Assembly (NCBI RefSeq): GCF_025567125.1
Contig: NZ_JAOQJI010000004.1
Coordinates: forward strand, 110,870-174,869
Direction: 5' to 3'
DNA from: Phocaeicola fibrisolvens
Lineage (GTDB): Bacteria > Bacteroidota > Bacteroidia > Bacteroidales > Bacteroidaceae
DNA length: 64,000 nucleotides
Below are positions 27,340-35,552 of the stretch, piece after piece; the stretch's first letter is position 1; each line of letters opens with the position of its first letter. The position numbers and the translations under genes were made by a program. The notes below the pieces were generated by a model. It saw only the letters and a list, made by a program, of their open reading frames with translations. It did no database searches and was not told the DNA's origin.

Positions 27340-27692
27340 CGATTTTTCTTCGAAAAAATCATTGTAAATAAATTGTAAATAAAAAGAATAAGCAAGTGAA
27401 TCCCTACGGATTTGTCAGCTTATCGCTTTTTATTCTGTTTCGGTTGTGGTAAAGATAATTTTCTATCTGTTTGCAAAGACTTTCAGTTGGTGCTGCGAGG
27501 TGCGTGAAGAGATTTTGGGAATGCAAATCCTACAATTGGAGATTATTTTTGTGATGTGTCGATTGTCTTGGAAGTAGACCGATTTCGATTCGTAACAAAT
27601 GTAAGAAGATTTCTCAAATCTTATGGTTTATAGGTATACTTTTGGCAGGAACTCGCTAACTTTGCTGTCCGTTTATAAAAAGTGAGAGAAAA
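27340..27692. other. Divergent intergenic region between typA and the CDF transporter
   Basis: Contains an imperfect hairpin at about 27381-27434 (AATAAGC/GCTTAT outer stem, AATCC/GGATT inner stem) with T runs on both strands, lying outside the typA transcript. TAACTTTG at 27657-27664 is the likely -7 element of the CDF gene. No coding frame is evident. A small RNA ending at the hairpin is possible but unproven. Confidence 0.35.
27657..27664 (+). promoter_or_regulatory. -7 element of the CDF transporter gene
   Basis: TAACTTTG, 28 nt before the ATG at 27693. Confidence 0.45.
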
Positions 27693-28688
27693 ATGAACGA
27701 GGAACAGCTTAAGCAGAAAGTACAAAAAAGGATTGTATTGATTTCTTCCTTGATACTGATTGGGAAGTTTGCGGCCTATTGGCTGACGAATTCTGTTGGA
27801 ATTTTGACGGATGCAATGGAAAGTATTGTCAATGTGGTGGCGGGGGCAGTCAGTCTTTATAGCCTTCATTGGTCGGCACAGCCAAAAGATAAAAGCCATC
27901 CTTTCGGACATGGAAAGATGGAACAGGTGTCGGCTTCTGTCGAAGGCATTCTGATTACGTTTGCCGGTGCATTGATTGTGTATGAAGGCGTGTCGCATTT
28001 GTTTTTCCCGGTGGGCATACAGAAATTGGATGTGGGTATCTACATCGTCGCTTTTTCCGGACTGGTCAATTACCTGATGGGCTGGTATAGCGTGCGTATC
28101 GGGAAACGGTATAATTCAATGGCTTTGATTGCAGGGGGAAAGCATCTGCAGTCGGACACGTATTCTACCATCGGACTGGTGGCCGGGTTGCTTTTGCTTT
28201 ATTTCACTAAAATAGCCTGGATTGATAGCGTACTGGCCTTCTTGTTTGGAGGAATTATTATCGTGACGGGAATTTCCATTTTGCGCAAGACGATTGCGAA
28301 TCTGCTGGACAAGGCGGATGAGGCTTTGCTGAACGACATAGCGCTGGAGTTGAATGAGAAACGTTCTCCCGATTGGATTGACATTCACAATGCCAAGGTT
28401 ATCAAGTATGGAAGTTACTTGTATATGGATTGTGATTTGACACTTCCCTGGTTTTACACCATTGAAGAAGGGCATCGTGAAGGAGCCCGTTTGAAACAAA
28501 TTCTGGAAAAGAAATATGCCGACCGGATTCAGTTGACGATACACCTGGATCCTTGTACGGTTTTTGAGCAGGCAAAGTGTCGGAGTTGCTCTTGCAAAAA
28601 ATGTCAAACGCGTAAAATGGGTTTTGAACAGGTCGAACCGATTACATCGGCTACTTTTATTGAACATGCCAATGAGCTGAAGTCGTGA
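27693..28688 (+). CDS. Cation diffusion facilitator transporter with a cysteine-rich C-terminus
   Basis: Inner-membrane divalent metal/proton antiporter of 331 aa (FieF/YiiP relatives). Six helices are visible. Metal-site segments are LTDAMES in helix 2, HPFGHGKMEQ in the cytoplasmic loop and HLQSDTYS (HxxxD) in helix 5. A cytoplasmic ferredoxin-like domain follows (about 210-290). Unusual is the tail after residue 285, with CTVFEQAKC and CRSCSCKKC, which could bind metal. Metal specificity (Zn, Fe, Cd or other) cannot be told. The rpsO promoter follows. Confidence 0.9.
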   Translation: MNEEQLKQKVQKRIVLISSLILIGKFAAYWLTNSVGILTDAMESIVNVVAGAVSLYSLHWSAQPKDKSHPFGHGKMEQVSASVEGILITFAGALIVYEGVSHLFFPVGIQKLDVGIYIVAFSGLVNYLMGWYSVRIGKRYNSMALIAGGKHLQSDTYSTIGLVAGLLLLYFTKIAWIDSVLAFLFGGIIIVTGISILRKTIANLLDKADEALLNDIALELNEKRSPDWIDIHNAKVIKYGSYLYMDCDLTLPWFYTIEEGHREGARLKQILEKKYADRIQLTIHLDPCTVFEQAKCRSCSCKKCQTRKMGFEQVEPITSATFIEHANELKS

Positions 28689-28728
28689 GACTCTTGGGTT
28701 TGTTTTTTGAAAAAAAGTTGTAAAACGC

Positions 28729-28758
28729 TTGTAGTCTGAAAGATTATGCTTACCTTTG
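28729..28758 (+). promoter_or_regulatory. Promoter of rpsO
   Basis: TTG at 28729-28731, 19 nt spacer, TACCTTTG at 28751-28758. The ATG at 28802 is 43 nt downstream. Confidence 0.6.
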
Positions 28759-28801
28759 CATCCGCAAATCAAATTTATACATTTTAATAAACAGTCAAAT
28801 T

Positions 28802-29071
28802 ATGTATTTAGACGCAGCTAAAAAACAAGAAATCTTTGGAAAGTACGGAAAGTCTAACACTGATACTGGCTCACCTGAAGCGCAGATAGCATTGTTTTCA
28901 TACCGTATTTCTCACCTGACTGAGCACATGAAGCTCAACAGAAAAGATTATAGCACTGAAAGAGCTTTGACAACTTTGGTAGGTAAGCGTCGTTCTTTGC
29001 TGAACTACCTGAAGAGCCGTGATATCGAAAGATATCGTGCCATTGTCAAGGAACTGGGTCTTCGTAAGTAA
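28802..29071 (+). CDS. rpsO: 30S ribosomal protein S15
   Basis: Primary rRNA-binding protein of the 30S platform, binding the central domain of 16S rRNA. The 89-aa length and the motifs DTGSPEAQIALFSYRI, HLTEHMKLNRKDYSTERAL and GKRRSLLNYLK are canonical. Single-gene unit with its own promoter and a strong terminator. No S15 autoregulatory leader structure is apparent in the short 5' region. Confidence 0.98.
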   Translation: MYLDAAKKQEIFGKYGKSNTDTGSPEAQIALFSYRISHLTEHMKLNRKDYSTERALTTLVGKRRSLLNYLKSRDIERYRAIVKELGLRK

Positions 29072-29096
29072 TCCGTTACTTGCTGCAGGCAAAAAT

Positions 29097-29136
29097 AAGA
29101 GGCTGAACTCCATAAGGGTTCAGCCTCTTGTTTTTT
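29097..29136 (+). terminator. Terminator of rpsO
   Basis: Perfect 12-bp inverted repeat AAGAGGCTGAAC (29097-29108) and GTTCAGCCTCTT (29118-29129) followed by GTTTTTT. Confidence 0.9.
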
Positions 29137-29172
29137 ATGGAATGGAATATGGGGGAATGCAAATACTCGATT

Positions 29173-29817
29173 TCAAAACCAGTTCTTCCATTTGCAAATG
29201 AGTTCGGCTACATTTTTGGCATCCATTTTCAGAAGCAGTCTTTTCCGGTAAGTTTGTATGGTGTTGATACTGAGGAAGAGTTGTTTGGATATTTCGTTTG
29301 TACTCATACCTTGTGCCAGCAGTTTGAGGATTTCCTGCTCACGTGGCGACAGGATAGAAGGGTCATTGTATGAGGGATTCAGAATACGTTTGTGTACACA
29401 CAATTCATGGAATTCCTTGCTATAATAAGATTTCCCTTCTTTCAAGGCAGAAATGGCGGCGTCCAGTTCCTTGATGTCCGCTTGTTTGGATACGGCTCCT
29501 TGTATGTACGGACGGAAAGAGGGTTGTGCCAGCTTGGCCACAATCCAAGGTTCGTCGTGCATGGTATAGATGAGAAGCTGGCTTTCGGGAGATAAATCAT
29601 GCAGTTGTTGGATAAGTGCGAATCCGTCTTGGTCGGGATACTGCAGGTCAATGATACATAGGTCGAAAGGAGATTCTGTGAGGACCTGTGTCAGAAGTGA
29701 GGGATCATGGATGACAACGCATTCTGCATTCTCGTGTTTGCTGGCAATTGTTTTTATGCCTAAAGCCACAATGGGATGGTCATCTATAATCAGGATTCTG
29801 AAGACTTCTGTATGCAT
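29173..29817 (-). CDS. NarL/LuxR-type response regulator
   Basis: Two-component transcription regulator of 214 aa. The receiver domain has IIDDH (acidic pocket), phosphoacceptor Asp57 in LCIIDLQYPDQDG, the switch Thr in LIYTMHDE and the Lys in GAVSKQ. The C-terminal LuxR helix-turn-helix is LSPREQEILKLLAQGMSTNE with ISKQLFLSINTIQTYRKRLL. It lies 5 nt after its partner sensor kinase. Target genes are unknown. The pair at 48087-50717 has the same architecture. Confidence 0.92.
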   Translation of the reverse strand: MHTEVFRILIIDDHPIVALGIKTIASKHENAECVVIHDPSLLTQVLTESPFDLCIIDLQYPDQDGFALIQQLHDLSPESQLLIYTMHDEPWIVAKLAQPSFRPYIQGAVSKQADIKELDAAISALKEGKSYYSKEFHELCVHKRILNPSYNDPSILSPREQEILKLLAQGMSTNEISKQLFLSINTIQTYRKRLLLKMDAKNVAELICKWKNWF

Positions 29818-29822
29818 ATCGT

Positions 29823-31703
29823 TTATTCCGGTTGAAATGTCAGTTCAAATATATTTTCATGTTTGTCATCGTCTCTGTATTGCCGTGTAGAGCCGTGGAT
29901 AATCTTGACTCGGTCTGCGATGGTATGAAGACCGATGCCTCGGATACCGGTGGCAGGCAGAGGTGCTGTGGCCTGTTGTCCGTTATCAGTGATGGTCAGC
30001 AGGTAGTTTTTTGTGTCGGCAAGCCAGGAGAATCCGACGTGAATTTCGGTAGCCTGTGCGTGCTGGAGGATATTCATGGTGATTTCTTGGACAATGCGGT
30101 ACACGTTGTGGGCTATATCTGGCAAGAGTGCATGTGTCTCCGTCTGGAGGTGGCCGTCTGTTGTATAACTGATTGTTACCTTGAAGCTTTCAGCCAGGTT
30201 GCGCGTCATTTGTTCCAATAGGTCATCCAGTCCTACATGGTCGAATACAGGTGGCATCAGCTTGTGCGAGATGGTACGTACGTTTTTTCTAAGTTCCCCG
30301 ACAGAAGCCGACAGTTCTTTGTGCCCTTCTATTTCCGTTTTCATCTGCAAGGCCAGCAGGTCGTTGGCAATACCGTCGTGCAGTTCTTTGGCAAAGTACT
30401 TGCATTCTTCTTCCAGGCCATCAATGAACCGTTTGGCTGATTCCAGTTTCTTTTCCTGTTCTATTTGTTGCAGTTTCCGTTCTGCCATTTTCCGTTTTTG
30501 CCGTTGTGTGAGGATAATGAGGACAATACCCATAAGCAGCAAAACCAGAATGATGCAGATGGTGAGCAGGTGCATTTTCGACCGCAGGACTTTATGCTGT
30601 AGCTGGGCGATTTCCAGTTCCTTCTCCTGTGTCTGATACTTGACGTTGAACTCAGCGATTTGCTTGGTCAGTTGCTCTTTTGCCAGTGAGTCTGTCCACA
30701 TTCGGGCACTGTCCATGTACAGGAAAGCCTTTTCCGGTTGTCCGGTGTGTTGGTAGCATACGGCCATTTTCTCAAACAAGGATTTTTTCTCGGTTCCGCT
30801 CGGAGTAGTATTCAGGTAGATGAGGTCTTTTAATGCTTTTGCATACTGTCGGCTTTCGTAGTATGCCGTAGATCTTACCTGAATGAAACCAATGGCCGGG
30901 ATAGAGTGGATGGACACCTTTTTCAATAGCTCATTTCCTTTTTGTATATAATAGGTGATGGAATCATTTTGGTGTGTACGTTGGAAATAACGGTAAAGAC
31001 TGGAGATGCACCGTAGTTGCCATTCAGGGTTCTCCTGTGGACTGGAGGCTATCTGCCAGGCTTTTCGGGCAGAAAATCCCGCTTCTTCGGTTTTGTTGAT
31101 TTGGGCTTTGATGCCTGCCCTTACCTGCCAGATGTTGAAGGTAGTCAGCGTGTCGTTGGTCTGTTGTACATATTGCAAGGCCTGGTCGATGAATTTTTCG
31201 GCCTCCGGATAATGCTTTAAGTTGAAATGGAAAACGCCCAGGTTGAGGCTCAGGTTGGCGAGCCAGCTGGCATCTCCATATTTTACTGCGGCATCCAGGG
31301 CTTTGTTGTAATAATAAATGGCGGAGTCTTGCATGTTGTGCCGGTGGTAAAGGATGCCCAGGTCATTGTATACGCTGACATGGGTCTCTAAATTTTTTAC
31401 CCGCGGAAGGTAGGGGAGTACTTTCTTCTTCGTTTCCAGTGCAGCAGGCAGATTGCCTCTATAAACCAAAAGGGTGGCTTGTTCATTGAGAAGAATAGGG
31501 TATACGGGCGATTCTTTCGCTCCTTTGGTGGCAAAGGCACGGTCAAAGTAGTATTGGGCGGAGTCGTATGCGCCGTCTGCCATGAGGGAAGCTGCTTTGT
31601 CATACCATCGGGTCAGAAGGGTGTCCAGCGGAATGGAACGACAGGTCATCGGGCAATAAATCAACAAACAGAATAGTAGACAGGATAAACGAAACACACG
31701 CAT
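29823..31703 (-). CDS. Sensor histidine kinase with TPR sensor region (HisKA_3 type)
   Basis: Probable membrane-bound kinase for the adjacent NarL-type regulator. From the chosen ATG (MRVFRLSCLL, 626 aa): signal peptide, then TPR-like helical repeats in the periplasm (about 40-330, e.g. SVYNDLGILYHRHNMQDSAI), a coiled region, one transmembrane segment (MHLLTICIILVLLLMGIVLI), then the HisKA_3 box with phosphoacceptor His in KELHDGIANDL and the ATPase domain (VYRIVQEITMNILQHA, GIRGIGLHTIADR). An open frame extends upstream to a TTG at 31817. I preferred 31703 because it has a signal peptide and a GAGGAAG ribosome-binding site. Confidence 0.88.
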   Translation of the reverse strand: MRVFRLSCLLFCLLIYCPMTCRSIPLDTLLTRWYDKAASLMADGAYDSAQYYFDRAFATKGAKESPVYPILLNEQATLLVYRGNLPAALETKKKVLPYLPRVKNLETHVSVYNDLGILYHRHNMQDSAIYYYNKALDAAVKYGDASWLANLSLNLGVFHFNLKHYPEAEKFIDQALQYVQQTNDTLTTFNIWQVRAGIKAQINKTEEAGFSARKAWQIASSPQENPEWQLRCISSLYRYFQRTHQNDSITYYIQKGNELLKKVSIHSIPAIGFIQVRSTAYYESRQYAKALKDLIYLNTTPSGTEKKSLFEKMAVCYQHTGQPEKAFLYMDSARMWTDSLAKEQLTKQIAEFNVKYQTQEKELEIAQLQHKVLRSKMHLLTICIILVLLLMGIVLIILTQRQKRKMAERKLQQIEQEKKLESAKRFIDGLEEECKYFAKELHDGIANDLLALQMKTEIEGHKELSASVGELRKNVRTISHKLMPPVFDHVGLDDLLEQMTRNLAESFKVTISYTTDGHLQTETHALLPDIAHNVYRIVQEITMNILQHAQATEIHVGFSWLADTKNYLLTITDNGQQATAPLPATGIRGIGLHTIADRVKIIHGSTRQYRDDDKHENIFELTFQPE

Positions 31704-31837
31704 AACTTCCTCAATTAAAATTTGTACGGGTAAAAATACATCGTTTTTTTTACTTTTATTGGATTTTGAACTTGGTATTTTTGCTCTCTTGTGAAAATTA
31801 GCTGTTTTAGGTGACAAATTTATAAAATTTCCCTGCG

Positions 31838-31845
31838 TATCTTTG
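31838..31845 (+). promoter_or_regulatory. -7 element for the lipoprotein gene at 31898
   Basis: TATCTTTG, 52 nt before the ATG. Confidence 0.45.
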
Positions 31846-31897
31846 TCTAAAATCCGGTGACCAGTCCGGAGAAGTTTTTTTAATACAATTTGGAACT

Positions 31898-32587
31898 ATG
31901 AAAACGAGAAAAATGATTTCGGCTTTTGTCCTTCTGGCAGCCTTGTCGTCTTGTGGCGGAAATTCTTCTGATAAGATGTTCGGTGATATACCGGGTATTT
32001 ATGAAGAAAAGATGGTTAAATTGGTAAAAAACATGCAGGAGGTTGATGCTAGTAGCAGTCAGTCGGGGGCTTTGGAGATGCTGGCCGATTTTGCCAAAGA
32101 AATGGAAGAATTGGAGAAAGAAATGGCTCCGTTGGCCGAGAAGATGAAAGGGCGTACGGTAGACTACACGGTGGAAGAGGGACTGCCTTATCAGATAGTG
32201 TCGGATATCCAGATAGAAGAAATGAAATTGCCCGATGTGACAGTGATAGGTAGCAGAGATTCTGAAATCCGGTTAAAGGTAAAGTTTGATGCCGTTGTAA
32301 CAGGAGTGAGCGAAGGTTCTTATATAAATCTGTATTATCTGCTGTCGGGTGACAAGGGAAATGTAGGTTACGGAACGTTCCGTTCTGGACAGAAAGCTGC
32401 TGTCGGGGATACGTTGCATTTGGAGGAGACAATTTATGCTCCTGATGTGCCGGCGGAGTATCAGGAGAGCTGTCGTTCACTGACGTTTGTATCGGAACAA
32501 GCTTTTGATTCGGAACGCAAAGTGATTCGGGATAAACAGAAAGAATGGAGCGAAGCACGGAAAAAAGAATTGGGCCTTGATAAATAA
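31898..32587 (+). CDS. Lipoprotein of unknown function
   Basis: I do not recognise a named family. The 229-aa product has a signal peptide with a clear lipobox (LSSCGG, Cys at residue 20). A helical, Glu/Lys-rich segment follows (EEMEELEKEM-like repeats, about 60-85, coiled-coil potential) and then a beta-rich half (about 90-200: VTVIGSRDSEIRLKVKFDAV). The C-terminus is charged and helical. It is 20 nt upstream of another exported protein, so the two probably form an operon. Likely anchored in the envelope. Confidence 0.7.
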   Translation: MKTRKMISAFVLLAALSSCGGNSSDKMFGDIPGIYEEKMVKLVKNMQEVDASSSQSGALEMLADFAKEMEELEKEMAPLAEKMKGRTVDYTVEEGLPYQIVSDIQIEEMKLPDVTVIGSRDSEIRLKVKFDAVVTGVSEGSYINLYYLLSGDKGNVGYGTFRSGQKAAVGDTLHLEETIYAPDVPAEYQESCRSLTFVSEQAFDSERKVIRDKQKEWSEARKKELGLDK

Positions 32588-32607
32588 GGTATTTATTAGA
32601 AAAAAAT

Positions 32608-33183
32608 ATGAAGAAGAAAGTATTTTATGCATTGCTCTGTGCGGGCTTGTTGTTGTCAGGGTTGGATGCACAGGCACAGGAAAAAAAGAAGAAAGGTTTT
32701 GGAGGATTCTTGAATAAAGTAAACAGTGCTTTGAATGAAACGAACCAGGCTTTGGAAGATGTCAACTCCACATTGGATGGGACAGCCAACAATGCCACGA
32801 AAACTGGAGGTGTGAAAGTTACTTCGCCTACAAGAAACCTGAAACTGGAATATAAAGGGAACTATGTGGAAGGAAATGACGTCGTGGTAGAATTCATGCT
32901 TTCCAATACAACCGACAAATCTATCGGCCTGAACTGGGGAGGAGGAACTGCATGGGATGACCAGGGGAATTCCTATAGCTTTGGTGACATGGAGTTCACT
33001 ATTGGAGGAAAAGATGTAGGCCCGACGGGTGTAGAGGTTCCTACAGAAGTACCTGTCAAGGCTGTAATTCGCTTGAAAAAGGTGGATTCGAAGGCAAAGG
33101 CTATCGCAAAAATAACCATCAACACTTACCAGTATCAAGGTTTTCAAGTCAGAAAGTTTACCATTGCCCGGGAAGACATGTGA
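32608..33183 (+). CDS. Exported protein of unknown function
   Basis: A 191-aa product with a signal peptide cleaved after about DAQAQ, a short Lys/Phe/Gly segment, an Asn/Thr-rich low-complexity stretch (SALNETNQALEDVNSTLDGT), then a beta-sandwich-like domain (about 75-185) with EFMLSNTTDKSIGLNW. That domain resembles proteins that describe residual vasodilator-type DUF4352 folds, but I am not certain. Second gene of the pair with 31898. No function is proposed. Confidence 0.65.
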   Translation: MKKKVFYALLCAGLLLSGLDAQAQEKKKKGFGGFLNKVNSALNETNQALEDVNSTLDGTANNATKTGGVKVTSPTRNLKLEYKGNYVEGNDVVVEFMLSNTTDKSIGLNWGGGTAWDDQGNSYSFGDMEFTIGGKDVGPTGVEVPTEVPVKAVIRLKKVDSKAKAIAKITINTYQYQGFQVRKFTIAREDM

Positions 33184-33235
33184 AACGCGTGAAGTGAGAA
33201 TCAGGTTTTAAAATTATAGGACATAAAATTATTTC

Positions 33236-33282
33236 AGAGAGGCTGCTTCAAATTTTTGGAGACGGCCTCTTTGCTTGTTTTG
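33236..33282 (+). terminator. Probable terminator after the exported protein gene
   Basis: AGAGGC (33238-33243) and GCCTCT (33265-33270) form a hairpin followed by TTGCTTGTTTTG. The stem is short, with extra pairs across a mismatch. Confidence 0.5.
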
Positions 33283-33297
33283 GGATGTTCAGATATG

Positions 33298-33369
33298 TAC
33301 CTCGGAGGGGAATCGAACCCCTATCTAAAGTTTAGGAAACTTCTATTCTATCCGTTGAACTACCAAGGC
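33298..33369 (-). tRNA. tRNA-Arg (anticodon CCT)
   Basis: On the minus strand a complete cloverleaf of 72 nt: acceptor stem GCCTTGG with CCGAGGT (G-U pairs at the ends), an anticodon stem around the loop TTCCTAA (anticodon CCT, reading AGG), and T-arm AGGGG/TTCGATT/CCCCT. The 3' CCA is not encoded, as usual in this phylum. Confidence 0.95.
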
Positions 33370-33466
33370 AATCTTTCGCAAAAGTAAGCCTTTTTATTGA
33401 AAATCCATGATTTTGAGATGAAAAAAGAGGATTTGTGAGGATTTTTTCAGTCTTTAGAGGAGGGAT

Positions 33467-33552
33467 AAAAAACGCTTAGACGTTTTAGATAAAACGCCTA
33501 AGCGTTTGGTTTGAAATGTCGAAGCGTTTTACTTCAAATGCTTAGACGTTTT
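33467..33552. repeat. Cluster of four 17-bp imperfect palindromic units (CTAAGCGTT family)
   Basis: Units at 33469-33486 (AAAACGCTTAGACGTTTT), 33491-33507 (AAAACGCCTAAGCGTTT), 33514-33530 (AAATGTCGAAGCGTTTT) and 33536-33552 (AAATGCTTAGACGTTTT), 22-23 bp apart. Two read in one orientation and two in the other; the consensus is AAAACGYCTAAGCGTTTT. A fifth copy sits in the pfkA terminator loop at 2261-2276. It lies 120-205 bp upstream of korA. Confidence 0.75.
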
Positions 33553-33671
33553 GGAAAGGGGGATACCGTTTTTGTAAAGTGGCAAAAAATAACTCCAATT
33601 TTATTTTGTTTTTTTATGGAACTTCCCCATTTTTGCCAAAATTGATTTTGTGAACTTTAAATAAATACGAT

Positions 33672-35519
33672 ATGGCAGAAGAAATGATTGTCAAGGAGCT
33701 GGACGATGTGGTTGTCCGTTTTTCGGGTGACTCCGGCGATGGAATGCAGTTGGCCGGCAATATGTTTTCGAATATTTCGGCAACCGAAGGAAATGATATC
33801 AGTACCTTCCCGGATTACCCGGCCGATATCCGTGCCCCGCAAGGCTCGTTGACGGGAGTATCCGGCTTCCAGGTACACATTGGTTCCGGAAAGGTGTACA
33901 CTCCGGGCGACAAGTGCGACGTGCTGGTTGCCATGAATCCGGCCGCATTGAAAACACAATATAAGTTCTGTAAACCCCAGGCCGTCATCATTATCGATTC
34001 CGACTCGTTTACCAAGCGTGATTTGGAAAAAGCAAAATTCTCGCTCGAAAATCCGTTCTCCGAACTGGGCATCAAGAATGAGGTGGTATCGGCTTCCATC
34101 ACCACCATGTGCAAGGAAAGCCTGAAAGACAGCGGCTTGGACAACAAGTCCATCCTGCGCACCAAGAACATGTTTGCTTTGGGACTGGTGTGCTGGTTGT
34201 TCCATCGCGACATCGCGGTGGGCGAGAAAATCCTGCGCGAGAAATTTGCCAAGAAACCTGAAATAGCCGAAGCCAACGTGAAGGTGCTGTACGATGGCTA
34301 TCATTTCGGTGAAAACACCCATGCATCGGTCTCCATCAGCTACACGGTGCCGAGCAAGGCACAGAAACAGCCGGGACGTTACATGGATATCAATGGCAAC
34401 AAGGCCACGGCCTACGGGTTGATGGCTGCGGCCGAGAAAGCGGGCTTGCAGCTTTATCTGGGTTCTTATCCGATTACTCCGGCTACAGACATCCTGCATG
34501 AGCTGGCCAAGCACAAATCGCTGGGCGTGAAGACTGTGCAGTGTGAGGATGAGATTGCCGGCTGTGCTTCTGCCGTAGGCGCTTCGTTTGCCGGAGCTTT
34601 GGCTGTGACCACGACTTCCGGACCGGGTATTTGCCTGAAGAGTGAGGCCATGAACCTGGCGGTGATTACGGAACTGCCGCTGGTGATTGTGGACGTGCAG
34701 CGCGGCGGACCTTCCACCGGACTGCCGACAAAATCGGAACAGACCGACTTGCTGCAGGTATTGTTCGGGCGTAACGGTGAAAGTCCGATGCCTGTCATCG
34801 CGGCTTCTTCGCCGACCGACTGCTTTGACGCGGCTTATTGGGCTTGCAAGATTGCCTTGGAGCACATGACGCCGGTGGTGCTGCTGACGGATGCCTACAT
34901 TGCCAACGGTTCGGCGGCATGGCGTCTGCCCGACCTGAAAGAGTATCCTTCTATCTGTCCGCCTTACGTGAAACCGGAAATGGCGGATTCCTGGACACCG
35001 TTCTTGCGTGATCCGCAAACGGGAGTACGTTATTGGGCGACTCCGGGCATGCCGGGCTTCATGCACCGCATTGGCGGACTGGAGAAGAGCAATGAAACCG
35101 GAGCCATCTCAACCGAACCGGAGAACCATTTCCTGATGACCAAGCTGCGTGCCGAGAAGGTGGAAAAGATTGCCGATTCACTTCCGCCGCTTGCTGTAGA
35201 AGGTGATCCGGATGCGGATTTGCTGATTGTGGGATTCGGAGGTACGTATGGTCACTTGCATTCCGCCATGGACCAGTTGAATGCCATGGGCAAGAAAACG
35301 GCGCTGGTACATTTCCGCGTGATTAATCCGTTGCCGAAAAACACGGCGGAAGTGCTGCGGAAGTACAAGACTATTGTGGTGGCCGAGCAAAACATGGGAC
35401 AGCTGGCAGGCTATCTCCGCATGAAAGTGGAGGGTATCCATCTGCATCAGTTCAACCAGGTGAAAGGCCAGCCGTTCGTCGTGAAGGAACTGGTAGAGGC
35501 GTTCAGCCAACTTTTTTAA
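33672..35519 (+). CDS. korA: 2-oxoglutarate:ferredoxin oxidoreductase, alpha subunit (gamma-alpha fusion)
   Basis: With KorB it interconverts 2-oxoglutarate and succinyl-CoA using ferredoxin, feeding anaerobic biosynthesis. The 615-aa length fits the fused form: an N-terminal gamma domain (about 10-190, VVRFSGDSGDGMQLAGN), then the alpha pyrimidine-binding domain (about 205-450, LYLGSYPITPATDILHEL, EDEIAGCASAVGASFAG, TTTSGPGICLKSE) and the C-terminal domain (about 505-615). A related 2-oxoacid specificity cannot be excluded. 33 nt before korB. Confidence 0.92.
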   Translation: MAEEMIVKELDDVVVRFSGDSGDGMQLAGNMFSNISATEGNDISTFPDYPADIRAPQGSLTGVSGFQVHIGSGKVYTPGDKCDVLVAMNPAALKTQYKFCKPQAVIIIDSDSFTKRDLEKAKFSLENPFSELGIKNEVVSASITTMCKESLKDSGLDNKSILRTKNMFALGLVCWLFHRDIAVGEKILREKFAKKPEIAEANVKVLYDGYHFGENTHASVSISYTVPSKAQKQPGRYMDINGNKATAYGLMAAAEKAGLQLYLGSYPITPATDILHELAKHKSLGVKTVQCEDEIAGCASAVGASFAGALAVTTTSGPGICLKSEAMNLAVITELPLVIVDVQRGGPSTGLPTKSEQTDLLQVLFGRNGESPMPVIAASSPTDCFDAAYWACKIALEHMTPVVLLTDAYIANGSAAWRLPDLKEYPSICPPYVKPEMADSWTPFLRDPQTGVRYWATPGMPGFMHRIGGLEKSNETGAISTEPENHFLMTKLRAEKVEKIADSLPPLAVEGDPDADLLIVGFGGTYGHLHSAMDQLNAMGKKTALVHFRVINPLPKNTAEVLRKYKTIVVAEQNMGQLAGYLRMKVEGIHLHQFNQVKGQPFVVKELVEAFSQLF

Positions 35520-35540
35520 TGATTCATCAATAAATGTTCT

Positions 35541-35545
35541 GGAGG
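35541..35545 (+). promoter_or_regulatory. Shine-Dalgarno site of korB
   Basis: GGAGG lies 7 nt before the korB ATG at 35553. Such a full SD is uncommon in this phylum and in this window. Confidence 0.6.
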
Positions 35546-35552
35546 AATAACC

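Noticed and set aside
31704..31817. Upstream TTG start for the first sensor kinase
   Set aside because: It would put 38 basic residues before a clear signal peptide.
33298..33369. Integrase attachment at tRNA-Arg
   Set aside because: No integrase, no direct repeat of the tRNA end and no island-like genes next to it.
33467..33552. CRISPR-like array
   Set aside because: Only four degenerate palindromic units with 5-6 bp gaps, in alternating orientations and without spacers of CRISPR size; no cas genes nearby.
33657..35066. Long open frame of 469 codons on the minus strand opposite korA
   Set aside because: It is the antisense of korA, whose coding pattern, motifs and length are certain. Its protein is Arg/His-rich with no recognisable domain.
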